64,000 nt of DNA from Lachnoclostridium edouardi (GTDB lineage: Bacteria; Bacillota; Clostridia; Lachnospirales; Lachnospiraceae), in assembly GCF_900240245.1 (NCBI RefSeq), contig NZ_OESQ01000001.1, positions 986,712 to 1,050,711 on the forward strand, given 5' to 3'. The notes beneath the pieces are model-generated. The model worked only from the letters and a program-made list of their open reading frames with translations, was not told the origin of the DNA and ran no database searches. Positions 1 through 8,832 of the stretch are shown here, piece after piece. Positions within the stretch are counted from its first letter, which is position 1. Each line of letters opens with the position of its first letter. Made by a program: the position numbers and the translations under genes.

Positions 1-54
1 ATTATTTAATCCGTATCCGTCAAGTATCATTAACACTACCGGTTTTTTGCCCAT
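1..54 (-). CDS. gpmI: 2,3-bisphosphoglycerate-independent phosphoglycerate mutase, N-terminal 18 codons only
   Basis: The reverse strand from 54 reads MGKKPVVLMILDGYG and runs off the left edge. The LMILDGYG start is the signature N-terminus of the manganese-dependent, cofactor-independent phosphoglycerate mutase (alkaline phosphatase superfamily), whose first metal-binding aspartate lies in DGYG. The enzyme interconverts 3- and 2-phosphoglycerate in lower glycolysis. An AGGAG ribosome site lies about 6 bases before the ATG. It continues the gap-pgk-tpiA direction, separated by two cell-envelope genes. Only the start is visible, so integrity of the gene cannot be judged. Confidence 0.85.
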   Translation of the reverse strand, partial: MGKKPVVLMILDGYGLNN

Positions 55-168
55 GATAACTTTCTCCTTTCGGTTTTATCTGCCTTTTACTTATTTTTCC
101 AATTCCTTATTCTACATGATTTACACCAGACTTGCAATGGGGAATGATATTTTTTTAACTAATTTCAT

Positions 169-1410
169 TTATTTTATTATGCCTAAAGACAGCTTCATAT
201 TCAGTATACGTAAAACAGACTGATCAATTTGTTCCAGAGAAATCTGGCCTGCTCTGACAGCTTCTGTCACTGCGGGAATCTGAACTTCAAAATCAGTACA
301 GCACAATAAATCGTTTCCTGCCTGGACTGCTTTCACAGCGGCAGCTTTATCGTCTGTAAACTTGCGGATTCCTTCCATTACAAGATCATCTGTTACAATT
401 ACCCCCTGAAACCCCAGATCTTCTCTTAATACAGCGTAGACTTTTTCTGACAAAGAAGCCGGGCTGCTGCTGTCCATAGCAGACACAATATTATGAGAAA
501 CTAAAACAGCGTCCGCCCCCGCCTTGATGCCTTCCTGAAAAGGCAGAAAATCTGAGGAAACAAACTGCTCATAGGGACGGTTGTCATAAACCATTTCTGT
601 ATGTGTATCTTCATTATCCCCATATCCGGGAAAATGTTTCAGCACACTTCCCATTTTTTCTTTTTTCATTGTCTCCACAACTGTTTTTACATATTCGCCG
701 GTTGCCTGAGCATCCTGTCCAAATGTTCTTTTATATATAAATGAAGAAGGGTTCTGGCTTACATCACACACAGGAGCAAAGTTTACATTTATGCCTAATT
801 CTTTTAACAGCCTGGACTTTTCTTCTGTATCCTTTTTCACTGCCTCCATTCCCCCTGCCAAAAACAAATCCTGGGGGGAGGGAAAAGGCTCTTCTCGGAA
901 AGCAGGAAATTTGCTGACTCTGTTTACTGCGCCGCCTTCCTCGTCCACGCCTATAAACATAGGAATTTTGGAAGTCTCCTGGTACAGCCGGATTTCTTCT
1001 ATCGCCTGATCCTTTGTTTTATTTTCAAAATCAGAGGCAAATAAAATATATCCTCCCACATAATACTGAGAAATCTTTTCTGCCGCCTGCTCATCTGGGC
1101 ATCTGGCTATAAACATCTGGCCCACCTTTTCCTCCAGGCTCATTTCCTTTAAAATCTCCGCAGCCAGACCTTTTTTAGTATCCTCTGGCTGCGGCTCCAT
1201 CTCTCCTGACGCTGTCCCCTCCGGCTTTGTCTTTTCCAGCTCTATATTTTCCAGCCCTGTCTCCTCCAGCTCTGTATTTTCAGAGCTTTCCGCAATCTCA
1301 GCGCTTTCCCCCTTTACTCCAATAGCAATAAGAAAAATAACAATACATAATAGAGGCAAAATCCAAAATAATCTGGGGCCTTGTTTTCTGCGCCTGCTTT
1401 TCCTCTCCAT
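169..1410 (-). CDS. Glycoside hydrolase family 3 protein, NagZ-like beta-N-acetylhexosaminidase
   Basis: 413 residues. Residues 15-35 are a hydrophobic anchor or signal segment after a basic stretch (KSRRRK). Residues 38-80 are an acidic Glu/Thr-rich linker. The GH3 TIM barrel begins near residue 85. The NagZ-type signature KHFPGYGDNEDTHTE carries the His-Asp general-acid dyad, and VIVTDDLVMEGI carries the nucleophile aspartate. This family removes N-acetylglucosamine from muropeptides or other glycans. The membrane anchor suggests it works outside the cell on peptidoglycan. It follows the wall-binding-repeat gene by 12 bases, so the two are probably co-transcribed. The exact substrate is inferred from the family. 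Confidence 0.85.
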   Translation of the reverse strand: MERKSRRRKQGPRLFWILPLLCIVIFLIAIGVKGESAEIAESSENTELEETGLENIELEKTKPEGTASGEMEPQPEDTKKGLAAEILKEMSLEEKVGQMFIARCPDEQAAEKISQYYVGGYILFASDFENKTKDQAIEEIRLYQETSKIPMFIGVDEEGGAVNRVSKFPAFREEPFPSPQDLFLAGGMEAVKKDTEEKSRLLKELGINVNFAPVCDVSQNPSSFIYKRTFGQDAQATGEYVKTVVETMKKEKMGSVLKHFPGYGDNEDTHTEMVYDNRPYEQFVSSDFLPFQEGIKAGADAVLVSHNIVSAMDSSSPASLSEKVYAVLREDLGFQGVIVTDDLVMEGIRKFTDDKAAAVKAVQAGNDLLCCTDFEVQIPAVTEAVRAGQISLEQIDQSVLRILNMKLSLGIIK

Positions 1411-1422
1411 TCCTGTCCCCTT

Positions 1423-1941
1423 TTAATATAATTTTAAGTCATCTCCCACATCTGCTCTGGCCACTGCTGATCTCCTGTTAATCTGGTATGTGTTAATTCC
1501 TGTAAAATAGTCCGGGCTTTTTTCTATGCGCACTGTTACCTTAATGTAATCTGACGTTTCGTACTCCACAATATACTGCAGCTCTGCCTCCTCATTCTGA
1601 TATAAATCAGCCTTTTTTAAAGCGTTGTCTAAAAGATAAACTGCTGTTTTTCCTGTAATCTGTGGCTTTTCTATCCATGCCCCATTTTCGTCCAGATAAT
1701 ACCACAAGCTGTCTGCGCTTGTTTTTATCCAGCCTGTTTCCATCTCCCCCTGGCTGTTAAAGTAATACCACTTTTCATTTATTTCCTGCCATCCTGTTAC
1801 GGCGCTCCCCTCTTCCTCATACTGCCACACAGAACCTTCCTTTTCTAGCCATTCTCCTCCATAAGCCTGACTGCTCATTAAAACTGCAGCCATCATTGTG
1901 CAGCCCATGATCTGTTTAAACCTTATTTTATAATTTTTCAA
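1423..1941 (-). CDS. Small secreted protein with cell-wall-binding (choline-binding-type) repeats
   Basis: 172 residues. The N-terminus has a signal peptide: basic MKNYKIRFK, a hydrophobic core to about residue 26 and AYG before the mature part. Residues 30-92 hold aromatic repeats of the CW_binding_1 type (TGWQEINEKWYYFNSQGEM, TGWIKTSADSLWYYLDENG), which in the family bind wall polymers. The C-terminal 75 residues are not recognised; they are mixed alpha/beta in look and include a YIVEYETSDYIKVTVRIEK stretch. It is transcribed away from the terminator that closes gap-pgk-tpiA and just ahead of the GH3 gene, so a paired envelope role is inferred. The specific function is unknown. Confidence 0.75.
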   Translation of the reverse strand: MKNYKIRFKQIMGCTMMAAVLMSSQAYGGEWLEKEGSVWQYEEEGSAVTGWQEINEKWYYFNSQGEMETGWIKTSADSLWYYLDENGAWIEKPQITGKTAVYLLDNALKKADLYQNEEAELQYIVEYETSDYIKVTVRIEKSPDYFTGINTYQINRRSAVARADVGDDLKLY

Positions 1942-1993
1942 AAAAATCCCTCCTTTTTATGTCAATCTTATCACGGAATAAAAAATGATTCAA

Positions 1994-2060
1994 GAAAAGC
2001 CGAAGATTTGTGTAAACACGGCATTTCATATGCTCATTTACACAAACCCCCGGCTCTTTT
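1994..2060 (-). terminator. Rho-independent terminator after tpiA
   Basis: On the minus strand AGCCGGGGGTTTGTGTAAA pairs with TTTACACAAATCTTCGGCT. The stem is long and is followed by TTTTCTT. It lies about 50 bases past the tpiA stop and should end the gap-pgk-tpiA transcript. The U-rich tract is interrupted, so read-through into the wall-binding gene is possible. Confidence 0.75.
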
Positions 2061-2109
2061 GTTTTAATTGTTTTAATTGCTTTAATTGCCTTAATTCCTG
2101 AAAAATATA

Positions 2110-2862
2110 TTATTTCTCGTAATTTACAATCTGACCAAAATCTGGCTTCAGAGAAGCTCCGCCTACCAGGCCTCCGTCAATATCAGGCTGGGCAAACAGC
2201 TCTGGAGCAGAAGCGGCAGATACAGAACCGCCGTACTGAATGCGGATGGCTTCTGCAGTAGCCTGGTCATAAATTTCACCGATACATACTCTGATAGCTG
2301 CGCAAACTTCCTCAGCCTGCTCTGTAGTAGCAACCTTTCCTGTGCCGATTGCCCAAATTGGCTCGTATGCAATAACAGCTGTTTTCGCCTGATCAGCAGT
2401 TACGTTTAAGAATGCAATCTTAATCTGCTGGCGAATCCAGTCAATTGTAATTCCCTGCTCTCTCTGAGTTAAAGTCTCGCCGCAGCAAATAATTGGAGTT
2501 AAGCCGTGCTCAAAAGCCTTCAGCACTTTTTTATTTACAGTTTCATCTGTCTCTGCAAAGTACTCTCTTCTCTCAGAATGGCCGATAATTACATACTTTA
2601 CGCCTGCGTCCACTAACATGTCAGGAGCGATTTCCCCTGTAAAAGCGCCTTTTTCTTCAAAGTACATATTCTCAGCCCCAATAGAAATGTTGCTGCCCTT
2701 TGCAGCTTCCATAGCCGGAATAATATCAATAGCAGGCACGCAGAACACTACGTCTACATTGTCGTTTGCCACTAATGGTTTTAATGTATTTACTAACTCT
2801 ACTGCCTGGCTGGGAGTCATATTCATCTTCCAGTTTCCAGCGATAATTTTCTTTCTTGCCAT
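2110..2862 (-). CDS. tpiA: Triosephosphate isomerase
   Basis: 250 residues, the usual length of this cytoplasmic glycolytic TIM barrel, which interconverts dihydroxyacetone phosphate and glyceraldehyde 3-phosphate. Visible signatures are AGNWKMN (substrate lysine), GHSERREYF (catalytic histidine), [11 protein letters not shown] (catalytic glutamate and the flexible loop 6) and YGGSV (phosphate binding). Two ATGs lie 6 bases apart. The inner one at 2862 (MARKKIIAG) is chosen because AGAGGA lies about 8 bases ahead of it but only 2 bases ahead of the outer one. It follows pgk by 18 bases in one operon. Confidence 0.97.
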   Translation of the reverse strand: MARKKIIAGNWKMNMTPSQAVELVNTLKPLVANDNVDVVFCVPAIDIIPAMEAAKGSNISIGAENMYFEEKGAFTGEIAPDMLVDAGVKYVIIGHSERREYFAETDETVNKKVLKAFEHGLTPIICCGETLTQREQGITIDWIRQQIKIAFLNVTADQAKTAVIAYEPIWAIGTGKVATTEQAEEVCAAIRVCIGEIYDQATAEAIRIQYGGSVSAASAPELFAQPDIDGGLVGGASLKPDFGQIVNYEK

Positions 2863-2880
2863 AATCATTTTCCTCTTTCT

Positions 2881-4095
2881 TTATCTGTTGTCTGCAGCTG
2901 CAACTCCTGGCAGCTCTTTGCCTTCCAGGAACTCTAAGGATGCTCCGCCGCCTGTAGAAATATGAGTCATCTTGTCAGCAAATCCTAAACGTTTTACAGC
3001 GTTAACAGAATCTCCGCCGCCAATTACTGTAGTAGCGTCTGCCAGATCTGCCACGGCACGGCACACTTCCAGTGTTCCCTCTGCAAAGTTGGAAAACTCA
3101 AATACGCCCATAGGCCCGTTCCACACAACTGTTTTGGCGCCCTCTAAAGCTTTTTTGTACAGTTCAATTGTCTTTGGTCCAATGTCAAAGCCTGACCAGC
3201 CTGCTTCCAAAACATCAACTGTTTTTCTCTCTGTATCATTGGAGAACTCTTTTCCCTCTACATGGTCAACAGGAAGCAGCAAGTTTACGCCTTTGTCTTT
3301 AGCCTTCTGAACCATCTCTAAGGCATAGTCCAGCTTATCTGTCTCACATAAGGAGTTGCCGATTTCCTGTCCCTGTGCCTTTAAAAATGTATAGGCCATT
3401 CCGCCGCCGATAATTAAAGTATCTACCTTATCTAACAAATTGTTTATTACATTGATTTTGTCAGAAACCTTTGCTCCGCCCAGAATAGCTACGAAAGGAC
3501 GTACAGGATTTTCTACTGCCTGGCCCAGGAATTTAATTTCCTTTTCCATTAAGTATCCTACAACATTTTCCTTTGTATATTTCGTAACGCCTACATTAGA
3601 GCAATGTGCTCTGTGAGCTGTTCCAAAAGCATCATTTACAAATACTCCGTTGTCGCAAAGTCCTGCCAGCTCTTTTGCATAAGCCTCTGCAGCCTCATCC
3701 TTGCCGTATTTTGTCTCTTCTCCTCTGTAACGTGTATTCTGAAGTAAAAGTACCTGTCCATCCCGCAATTCTGCGGCAGCCTTCTGTGTCTCTGCTCCTG
3801 TAACCTTTGGATCGTCTGCAAATTTCACCTCTACTCCCAGTCTTTCACTGAGGGCCGGAGCTACTGGAGCTAAAGACATCTCCGGAACAGGCTCTCCCTT
3901 TGGCTTTCCAAGATGTGAGCAAAGAATAACCTTTGCGCCCTGCTCTAAAAGCTTTTTAATTGTAGGAACAGCGCCGTCGATACGGTTGTAGTTCTGAATC
4001 ACGCCATCTTTTAAAGGTACGTTAAAATCGCAGCGCACCAATACCTTTTTCCCCTTTAAATCTTTTAAATCATCAACTGTTTTTTTATTTAACAT
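2881..4095 (-). CDS. pgk: Phosphoglycerate kinase
   Basis: 404 residues, normal for the two-domain monomeric enzyme that makes ATP from 1,3-bisphosphoglycerate. Signatures include [46 protein letters not shown] and the C-terminal GGGDSVNAV nucleotide-binding loop. The start at 4095 ([10 protein letters not shown]) is preferred to an upstream in-frame ATG at 4146 because GGAGGG lies about 8 bases before it and family members start here. It sits between gap and tpiA, with a strong stem-loop just upstream. Confidence 0.97.
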   Translation of the reverse strand: MLNKKTVDDLKDLKGKKVLVRCDFNVPLKDGVIQNYNRIDGAVPTIKKLLEQGAKVILCSHLGKPKGEPVPEMSLAPVAPALSERLGVEVKFADDPKVTGAETQKAAAELRDGQVLLLQNTRYRGEETKYGKDEAAEAYAKELAGLCDNGVFVNDAFGTAHRAHCSNVGVTKYTKENVVGYLMEKEIKFLGQAVENPVRPFVAILGGAKVSDKINVINNLLDKVDTLIIGGGMAYTFLKAQGQEIGNSLCETDKLDYALEMVQKAKDKGVNLLLPVDHVEGKEFSNDTERKTVDVLEAGWSGFDIGPKTIELYKKALEGAKTVVWNGPMGVFEFSNFAEGTLEVCRAVADLADATTVIGGGDSVNAVKRLGFADKMTHISTGGGASLEFLEGKELPGVAAADNR

Positions 4096-4130
4096 GGTCT
4101 TTTCCCTCCGCTTTATGGCAATATTAAAAT

Positions 4131-4159
4131 GCGGGCCCGGTCCCAAAGACCGGACCCGC
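4131..4159 (-). promoter_or_regulatory. GC-rich intercistronic stem-loop between gap and pgk
   Basis: GCGGGCCCGGTC (4131-4142) faces GACCGGACCCGC (4148-4159). On the transcript this is a stem of about 12 pairs with one mismatch and a 5-base loop. On the minus strand it is followed by ATTTTAATATT, a poor U-tract, so it may be a partial terminator or an RNA-processing or stability element that sets gap above pgk. The mechanism is inferred. Confidence 0.55.
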
Positions 4160-4213
4160 TATGGATCTGTATGCTTTCACACCAGATATCAATTACTTTT
4201 TGGCATTCAGCTA

Positions 4214-5230
4214 TTAGTTTAACTCTGCAAAGTATTTGATTGTTCTTACCATCTGGCTTGTATAGGAGTTCTCATTGTCATACCATGAAACTACCTGTAC
4301 CTCGTATAAATCATCAGCGATCTGTGCAACCATTGTCTGTGTAGCGTCGAACAGAGAGCCGTATGTGATCCCTACGATATCAGAAGAAACTAATTCTTCC
4401 TCTGTGTAGCCAAAGGAATCAGAAGAAGCTGCCTTCATAGCCGCATTGATATCCTCTTTTGTTACGCCTGCTTTTTTAACAACAGCCGTTAAAATTGTTG
4501 TAGAACCTGTAGGCACTGGAACACGCTGTGCGGAACCAATTAATTTTCCGTTTAATTCTGGAATAACCAGACCGATTGCTTTTGCTGCTCCTGTAGAGTT
4601 TGGAACAATATTTACAGCTGCTGCACGAGCGCGTCTGAAATCGCCTTTTCTGTGAGGTCCGTCCAGAACCATCTGATCGCCTGTGTATGCGTGGATTGTA
4701 GCCATAATACCAGACTGAATTGGAGCGTAGTCGTTTAATGCCTTTGCCATAGGAGCTAAGCAGTTTGTTGTACAGGAAGCTGCGGAAATGATTGTATCAT
4801 CCTTTGTCAGTGTGTTCTCATTTACACTGTAAACAATAGTTGGCAGATCATTTCCAGCTGGCGCGGAAATAACAACCTTCTTAGCGCCTGCATCAATATG
4901 AGCCTGAGCTTTTGCTTTAGATGTGTAGAAACCTGTACACTCTAATACTACGTCAACGCCAACTTCCTTCCATGGAAGATTAGCTGCGTCTTTTTCTGCA
5001 TAAATTTTAATTGTATGTCCATCAACAGTAATGGAGTCTTCGCCGGCAGCTACCTTGTCTGCTAAAGCGTATCTGCCCTGAGAAGAATCATATTTTAACA
5101 GGTGTGCCAGCATTGCTGGGTTTGTTAAATCGTTGATTGCAACAACTTCATAACCTTCTGCCTGGAACATTTGTCTGAAAGCCAGACGGCCGATACGGCC
5201 AAAACCATTGATCGCTACTCTTACTGCCAT
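4214..5230 (-). CDS. gap: Glyceraldehyde-3-phosphate dehydrogenase, type I
   Basis: 338 residues, typical of the tetrameric NAD-dependent enzyme. [14 protein letters not shown] is the dinucleotide-binding loop, and [19 protein letters not shown] with aspartate at the NAD-specific position follows. [15 protein letters not shown] has the catalytic cysteine, and HAYTGDQ has the catalytic histidine. [15 protein letters not shown] is the conserved C-terminal NAD contact. An ideal AGGAGG lies 8 bases before the ATG. It is the first gene of the gap-pgk-tpiA transcript, with its own promoter upstream. Confidence 0.98.
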   Translation of the reverse strand: MAVRVAINGFGRIGRLAFRQMFQAEGYEVVAINDLTNPAMLAHLLKYDSSQGRYALADKVAAGEDSITVDGHTIKIYAEKDAANLPWKEVGVDVVLECTGFYTSKAKAQAHIDAGAKKVVISAPAGNDLPTIVYSVNENTLTKDDTIISAASCTTNCLAPMAKALNDYAPIQSGIMATIHAYTGDQMVLDGPHRKGDFRRARAAAVNIVPNSTGAAKAIGLVIPELNGKLIGSAQRVPVPTGSTTILTAVVKKAGVTKEDINAAMKAASSDSFGYTEEELVSSDIVGITYGSLFDATQTMVAQIADDLYEVQVVSWYDNENSYTSQMVRTIKYFAELN

Positions 5231-5289
5231 AATTGTATTCCTCCTAAGAATATTTAATAGGTTTGTTAAATAATAATCAACTACACCTT

Positions 5290-5318
5290 ATTGTACATAA
5301 TTATCCAGGAAATAGCAA
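5290..5318 (-). promoter_or_regulatory. Promoter of gap-pgk-tpiA
   Basis: On the minus strand TTGCTA (5318-5313), a 17-base spacer and TACAAT (5295-5290) form a good vegetative sigma promoter about 60 bases ahead of the gap ATG. Confidence 0.6.
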
Positions 5319-5327
5319 GCATTTCCT
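5307..5327 (-). promoter_or_regulatory. Inverted repeat overlapping the gap promoter -35
   Basis: AGGAAAT, a 7-base gap and ATTTCCT form a perfect 7-base dyad that covers the -35 hexamer. The position suits a repressor operator, but no regulator can be named from the sequence. Confidence 0.4.
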
Positions 5328-5385
5328 AGGAAAAATATTGTTATTTTTTTGCCAATCTTTTATGCATATTGCTGCCGGTAAACCT

Positions 5386-7056
5386 TTATTTTTCATTCTT
5401 TACGTATCCTACCAGGTTATAGGCATGGTCGGAAATACGCTCCAGATTGCTGATAATATCTAAGAATATAACTCCTGTGGAGGCCTTACATTTACCTGAG
5501 GAAAGACGTTCAATATGTTTTTCCCTCAATTCTTCCTCCAGGCTGTCCACCTCATCCTCCAGCTGGCTTACTTTCCTGACCTCGTCCATATTACCTGTTC
5601 TTCTGGCCTCCACTGCGTGTAAAAATGACTCAATTACTATACTGCTGATAGATCGCAGATCCTCCAATGCAGTATTCGAAAATCTGTGATTTTCTTCTTG
5701 TAAGGACTGAGCCAGCTCCGCCAAATTTTCAGAGTGATCTCCAATTCTTTCAATGTCGCTGATGCTGTAAAACAGATTGGACACTACCAGCTTCTGATGC
5801 TCATTTAAGGAAAGATTGTCTACCTTAATCAAATATTCTGTAAGCATCTTTTCCATATTATTAATCGTTTTCTCTGTTTTATACACTTCCTGAATCGCCG
5901 ACTGATCTGCCGTCTCCAAAGCGCTGATGGCTTTTTCCAGATTACCTGCTGTAATCTGGCCCATATGTATAACCTCTAAAGCTGCTGTCTCTAATGCAAA
6001 AGCAGGGGACTCGAAAATTCTTTCGTCCAAATGCTTTAATGTTTCCTGCTCTTCTCCAGATTCTCCGTCTAAATCCCCGGCTTTTTCCTTTACAAAAATT
6101 CCAGAAAGCTTTACCAGCTGACCTGCAAACGGGAATAAAATTATAGTATTAGTAATATTAAAAATAGTATGGAAAATAGAAATCTGTACCGCGTTAATAT
6201 TACTTGCAGCAAAATCCGGCCTTACTGCAAATAAAATAAATCCCAGAACACCGAATAAAATAGAGCCTATAACATTAAAGCTTAGATGAATGCACGCGGC
6301 TCGCTTTGCTGTTCTGGAGCTTCCCATACTGGAAATAAGAGCGGTAACGCAGGAGCCAATGTTTTGTCCCAGAGTAATATAAATAGCAGCGTTAGTTGTA
6401 ACAATTCCGTTCATAGCCAGGGTCTGCAGAATCCCTACTGATGCAGAGGAGCTTTGAAGGAGAGCTGTAACAATCAGTCCAATCAGCATTCCTAATATAG
6501 GATTGCTGCCTAAAAGCTCAAATGCTTTGGCAAAAATAGGCGCCTCTGTATACGGTGAAATAGAGGAGGACATAAACTCCAATCCCACAAATAAAAGTCC
6601 CAGACCTACCAGAATTTCTCCCACCAGCTTTTTCTTCTGCTGTTTGGAAAATACCATCAGCAGCGCGCCGATTCCTATAATCAAGGGCGCGTAAAAGTCC
6701 GGCTTCATTACCTCAAAGGCAGCCCCCAGCTGGCTCATAGATACAATCCAAGCTGTAATAGTGGTGCCAATATTGGCTCCCATAATAACGCCTACTGCCT
6801 GGGTCAGATTTAAAACTCCCGCGCTTACAAAACCTACTACCATAACGGTTGTAGCGCCGCTGCTTTGAATAATGGCAGTGATTAAGGCCCCCAACAGAAC
6901 CCCCATAACCCTGTTGTTGGTCAGCATTCCGAGAAATTGCTTCATTCTTCCTCCTGCGGTTTTCTGCATGCCATCTGCCATGATATTCATACCGTACAGG
7001 AACATTCCAAGTCCGCCTAAAAAACCAAATAGGCTGGAAACGTCATTAATCGACAT
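5386..7056 (-). CDS. Na/phosphate cotransporter (NptA/YjbB type) with PhoU-like C-terminal domain
   Basis: 556 residues. The first 330 carry many hydrophobic segments and the two inverted-repeat signatures of the Na/Pi-cotransporter family: QSSGATTVMVVGF near residue 65 and QSSSASVGILQTL near 205. The last 200 residues are helical and PhoU-like (SISDIERIGDHSENLAELAQ, ISNLERISDHAYNLVGYV). The family moves phosphate or related anions with sodium, and the PhoU-like part probably senses or gates. The start at 7056 (MSINDVSSL) has AGGAGG 5 bases upstream. An earlier in-frame start at 7104 lacks a ribosome site. A single-gene unit with its own promoter is likely. Confidence 0.9.
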   Translation of the reverse strand: MSINDVSSLFGFLGGLGMFLYGMNIMADGMQKTAGGRMKQFLGMLTNNRVMGVLLGALITAIIQSSGATTVMVVGFVSAGVLNLTQAVGVIMGANIGTTITAWIVSMSQLGAAFEVMKPDFYAPLIIGIGALLMVFSKQQKKKLVGEILVGLGLLFVGLEFMSSSISPYTEAPIFAKAFELLGSNPILGMLIGLIVTALLQSSSASVGILQTLAMNGIVTTNAAIYITLGQNIGSCVTALISSMGSSRTAKRAACIHLSFNVIGSILFGVLGFILFAVRPDFAASNINAVQISIFHTIFNITNTIILFPFAGQLVKLSGIFVKEKAGDLDGESGEEQETLKHLDERIFESPAFALETAALEVIHMGQITAGNLEKAISALETADQSAIQEVYKTEKTINNMEKMLTEYLIKVDNLSLNEHQKLVVSNLFYSISDIERIGDHSENLAELAQSLQEENHRFSNTALEDLRSISSIVIESFLHAVEARRTGNMDEVRKVSQLEDEVDSLEEELREKHIERLSSGKCKASTGVIFLDIISNLERISDHAYNLVGYVKNEK

Positions 7057-7140
7057 AGCATCCTCCTTATAACAATTTGTTACTATATTTTTATATACCA
7101 CCATCGTTGCCTGTTTCTTCCCACAGGCGCCGTAATTTTC

Positions 7141-7170
7141 ATCATATCATACACTTCTGTTTTTTATCAA
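7141..7170 (-). promoter_or_regulatory. Probable promoter of the Na/phosphate cotransporter
   Basis: Minus strand TTGATA (7170-7165), an 18-base spacer and TATGAT (7146-7141), about 85 bases ahead of the chosen ATG. The leader between them contains a small GCCTG/CAGGC hairpin. No known riboswitch is claimed. Confidence 0.5.
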
Positions 7171-7228
7171 TTACTTTCTTTACAAACCGCGGAATTCTTA
7201 CATTTTCGTCAATTTTCACGGTCTTTCA

Positions 7229-7257
7229 TTGCTTTTCTGATTTATATTTATTATAAT
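7229..7257 (+). promoter_or_regulatory. Promoter of the PHP gene and amidase gene
   Basis: TTGCTT (7229-7234), a 17-base spacer and a perfect TATAAT (7252-7257), 40 bases ahead of the PHP gene ATG. It is divergent from the transporter promoter. Confidence 0.65.
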
Positions 7258-7296
7258 TATAAGAATATTGGATATTCGTTTGGGAGAGGAATTTTT

Positions 7297-8097
7297 ATGA
7301 TACCTGATTTTCATTTACATACGTCATTTTCCGGGGACTGCTCTGCACCTGTAAAACAGCAGCTGGAGCAAGCTGTAAGTCTTGGCATGAAGGAGCTTTG
7401 CATCACAGATCACAACGATTACTGTGTAGATTCCGGCGATATTGATTTTAATCTGGATTTTGAAGCTTATTTTTCCGCCCTTTCAAAGCTGAAAGAGGAA
7501 TATAAAGACAGAATTCATTTAAATATTGGCGTGGAGATGGGACTGCAGCCATTTCTGGCCCAGTACTGCAAAGAGATTGCTCTCAGATATCCATTTGATT
7601 TTATTATTGGGTCTGTCCACTTTGTCAATGGCAGAGACCCTTATTACCCGGAGTATTTTAAAGGGCGCTCTCCTTCTGAGGCTTATTTAGAATATTTTCA
7701 GACTGTGCTTCACTGCCTTCAGTCCTGCAATGATTTTGACGTGCTGGGACATTTAGATTACGTAATCCGCTATGGCCCTGACAATATATTTTCACCTTCA
7801 GAGGAACCTTTTGTCTCCTGTATTGAACAGATTCTTTCTCTCCTTATAGAGAAGGGGAAGGGGCTGGAATGTAATACCTGCGGATACCGCTATGGACTTG
7901 GCCAGCCTAATCCTTCTGCTTTTATATTGGAAAAATACAGAAAAATGGGGGGACAGATTATTACTTTAGGGTCAGATGCCCACGAACCTGCTAATATTGG
8001 GCGGGATTTTAAGAGGGGGGCAGAGCTTTTAAAGGCCTGCGGTTTTTCTTATTACTCTGTATTCCGCCAAAGACAGCCTGTTTTCTTTAAACTTTAA
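7297..8097 (+). CDS. PHP-domain phosphatase, HisK/histidinol-phosphatase family
   Basis: 266 residues, normal for the HisJ-type PHP family. Metal-binding motifs are visible in order: DFHLHTSFSGD near the N-terminus (HxH), CITDHND, the conserved glutamate in GVEMGL, GSVHFV, VLGHLDYV and GSDAHEP near the C-terminus. The family hydrolyses histidinol phosphate or other small phosphate esters at a trinuclear metal site. No his genes are nearby, so the histidinol assignment is not certain. GAGAGG lies about 9 bases before the ATG. It is 19 bases ahead of the amidase gene and probably shares its transcript. Confidence 0.85.
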   Translation: MIPDFHLHTSFSGDCSAPVKQQLEQAVSLGMKELCITDHNDYCVDSGDIDFNLDFEAYFSALSKLKEEYKDRIHLNIGVEMGLQPFLAQYCKEIALRYPFDFIIGSVHFVNGRDPYYPEYFKGRSPSEAYLEYFQTVLHCLQSCNDFDVLGHLDYVIRYGPDNIFSPSEEPFVSCIEQILSLLIEKGKGLECNTCGYRYGLGQPNPSAFILEKYRKMGGQIITLGSDAHEPANIGRDFKRGAELLKACGFSYYSVFRQRQPVFFKL

Positions 8098-8116
8098 TTC
8101 AAAGGGGATGTATTAA

Positions 8117-8812
8117 ATGACGCGACAGGAACAAGAACGAAGGCGGCGGCTTCAGGCAAAAAAGGCAGCCTACAGAAAAAAAGTCAGAAAACAGCTTATA
8201 CTTTTCATTACATTTTTCAGCCTGATCATTCTGATTATTATTTTCGGCGCTATATTACTGTTTAAAACCCTTTTTCACCATGAGGATATTAATTTGGCCG
8301 CCATCCAGATGCCTGATTGGATAGAGCAGGATTTTCTCACTCCCAATCCGTATTCCAGGCCTGGCACGCCCCTTTTACAGGCTACAGGAATTGTAGTTCA
8401 CTATACTGCCAATCCCGGCACTACTGCCAAGCAGAACAGAGATTATTTTAACAGTTTATCTGAAACTGGAGACACCTCTGTCAGCAGTCATTTTGTAATT
8501 GGACTGGACGGCGAGATTATCCAGTGTATTCCTCTTACTGAGATTTCCTATGCATCCAACCAGCGCAATGTTGACACTGTCAGCATTGAGTGCTGCCACC
8601 CTGATGAAACAGGGAAATTTACAGATGCTACATACAATTCTCTTGTAAAACTGTGCGCATGGCTGGAAACACAGCTGGATTTAAAAGAAAAATCCATTAT
8701 AAGACATTATGATATTACAGGAAAAATGTGTCCTCTTTATTATGTCCGCTATGAAAACCAGTGGGACGGTTTAAAAAGTGATATAAAGAAATATAGAAAG
8801 GACAATTACTAA
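8117..8812 (+). CDS. Membrane-anchored N-acetylmuramoyl-L-alanine amidase (Amidase_2/PGRP fold)
   Basis: 231 residues. A very basic N-terminus (residues 1-27) is followed by one membrane helix (28-52), so the enzyme should be an outward-facing anchored protein. The amidase domain spans about 85-225. GIVVHYTANPG holds the first zinc histidine, SSHFVIGLDGEIIQCIP is the conserved core, and RHYDITGKMCP holds the second zinc histidine and the cysteine ligand. The family cuts the bond between N-acetylmuramic acid and L-alanine in peptidoglycan. AGGGG lies 9 bases before the ATG. It ends convergently, 20 bases from the last gene of the Ter locus. Confidence 0.88.
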   Translation: MTRQEQERRRRLQAKKAAYRKKVRKQLILFITFFSLIILIIIFGAILLFKTLFHHEDINLAAIQMPDWIEQDFLTPNPYSRPGTPLLQATGIVVHYTANPGTTAKQNRDYFNSLSETGDTSVSSHFVIGLDGEIIQCIPLTEISYASNQRNVDTVSIECCHPDETGKFTDATYNSLVKLCAWLETQLDLKEKSIIRHYDITGKMCPLYYVRYENQWDGLKSDIKKYRKDNY

Positions 8813-8832
8813 GGCAAAATGGCCTGGGGCTT

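Noticed and set aside
2061-2100. Short AATTG-TTTT-type direct repeats after tpiA
   Set aside because: Four 9-10 base units in an AT-rich spacer next to the terminator; no sign of function.
7057-7140. A riboswitch in the leader of the Na/phosphate cotransporter gene
   Set aside because: Only one small hairpin (GCCTG/CAGGC) is seen; no known riboswitch core could be recognised.
169-8832. tRNA or small RNA genes in the intergenic gaps of the housekeeping part
   Set aside because: No cloverleaf or known RNA motif could be seen; the gaps hold promoters and hairpins only.
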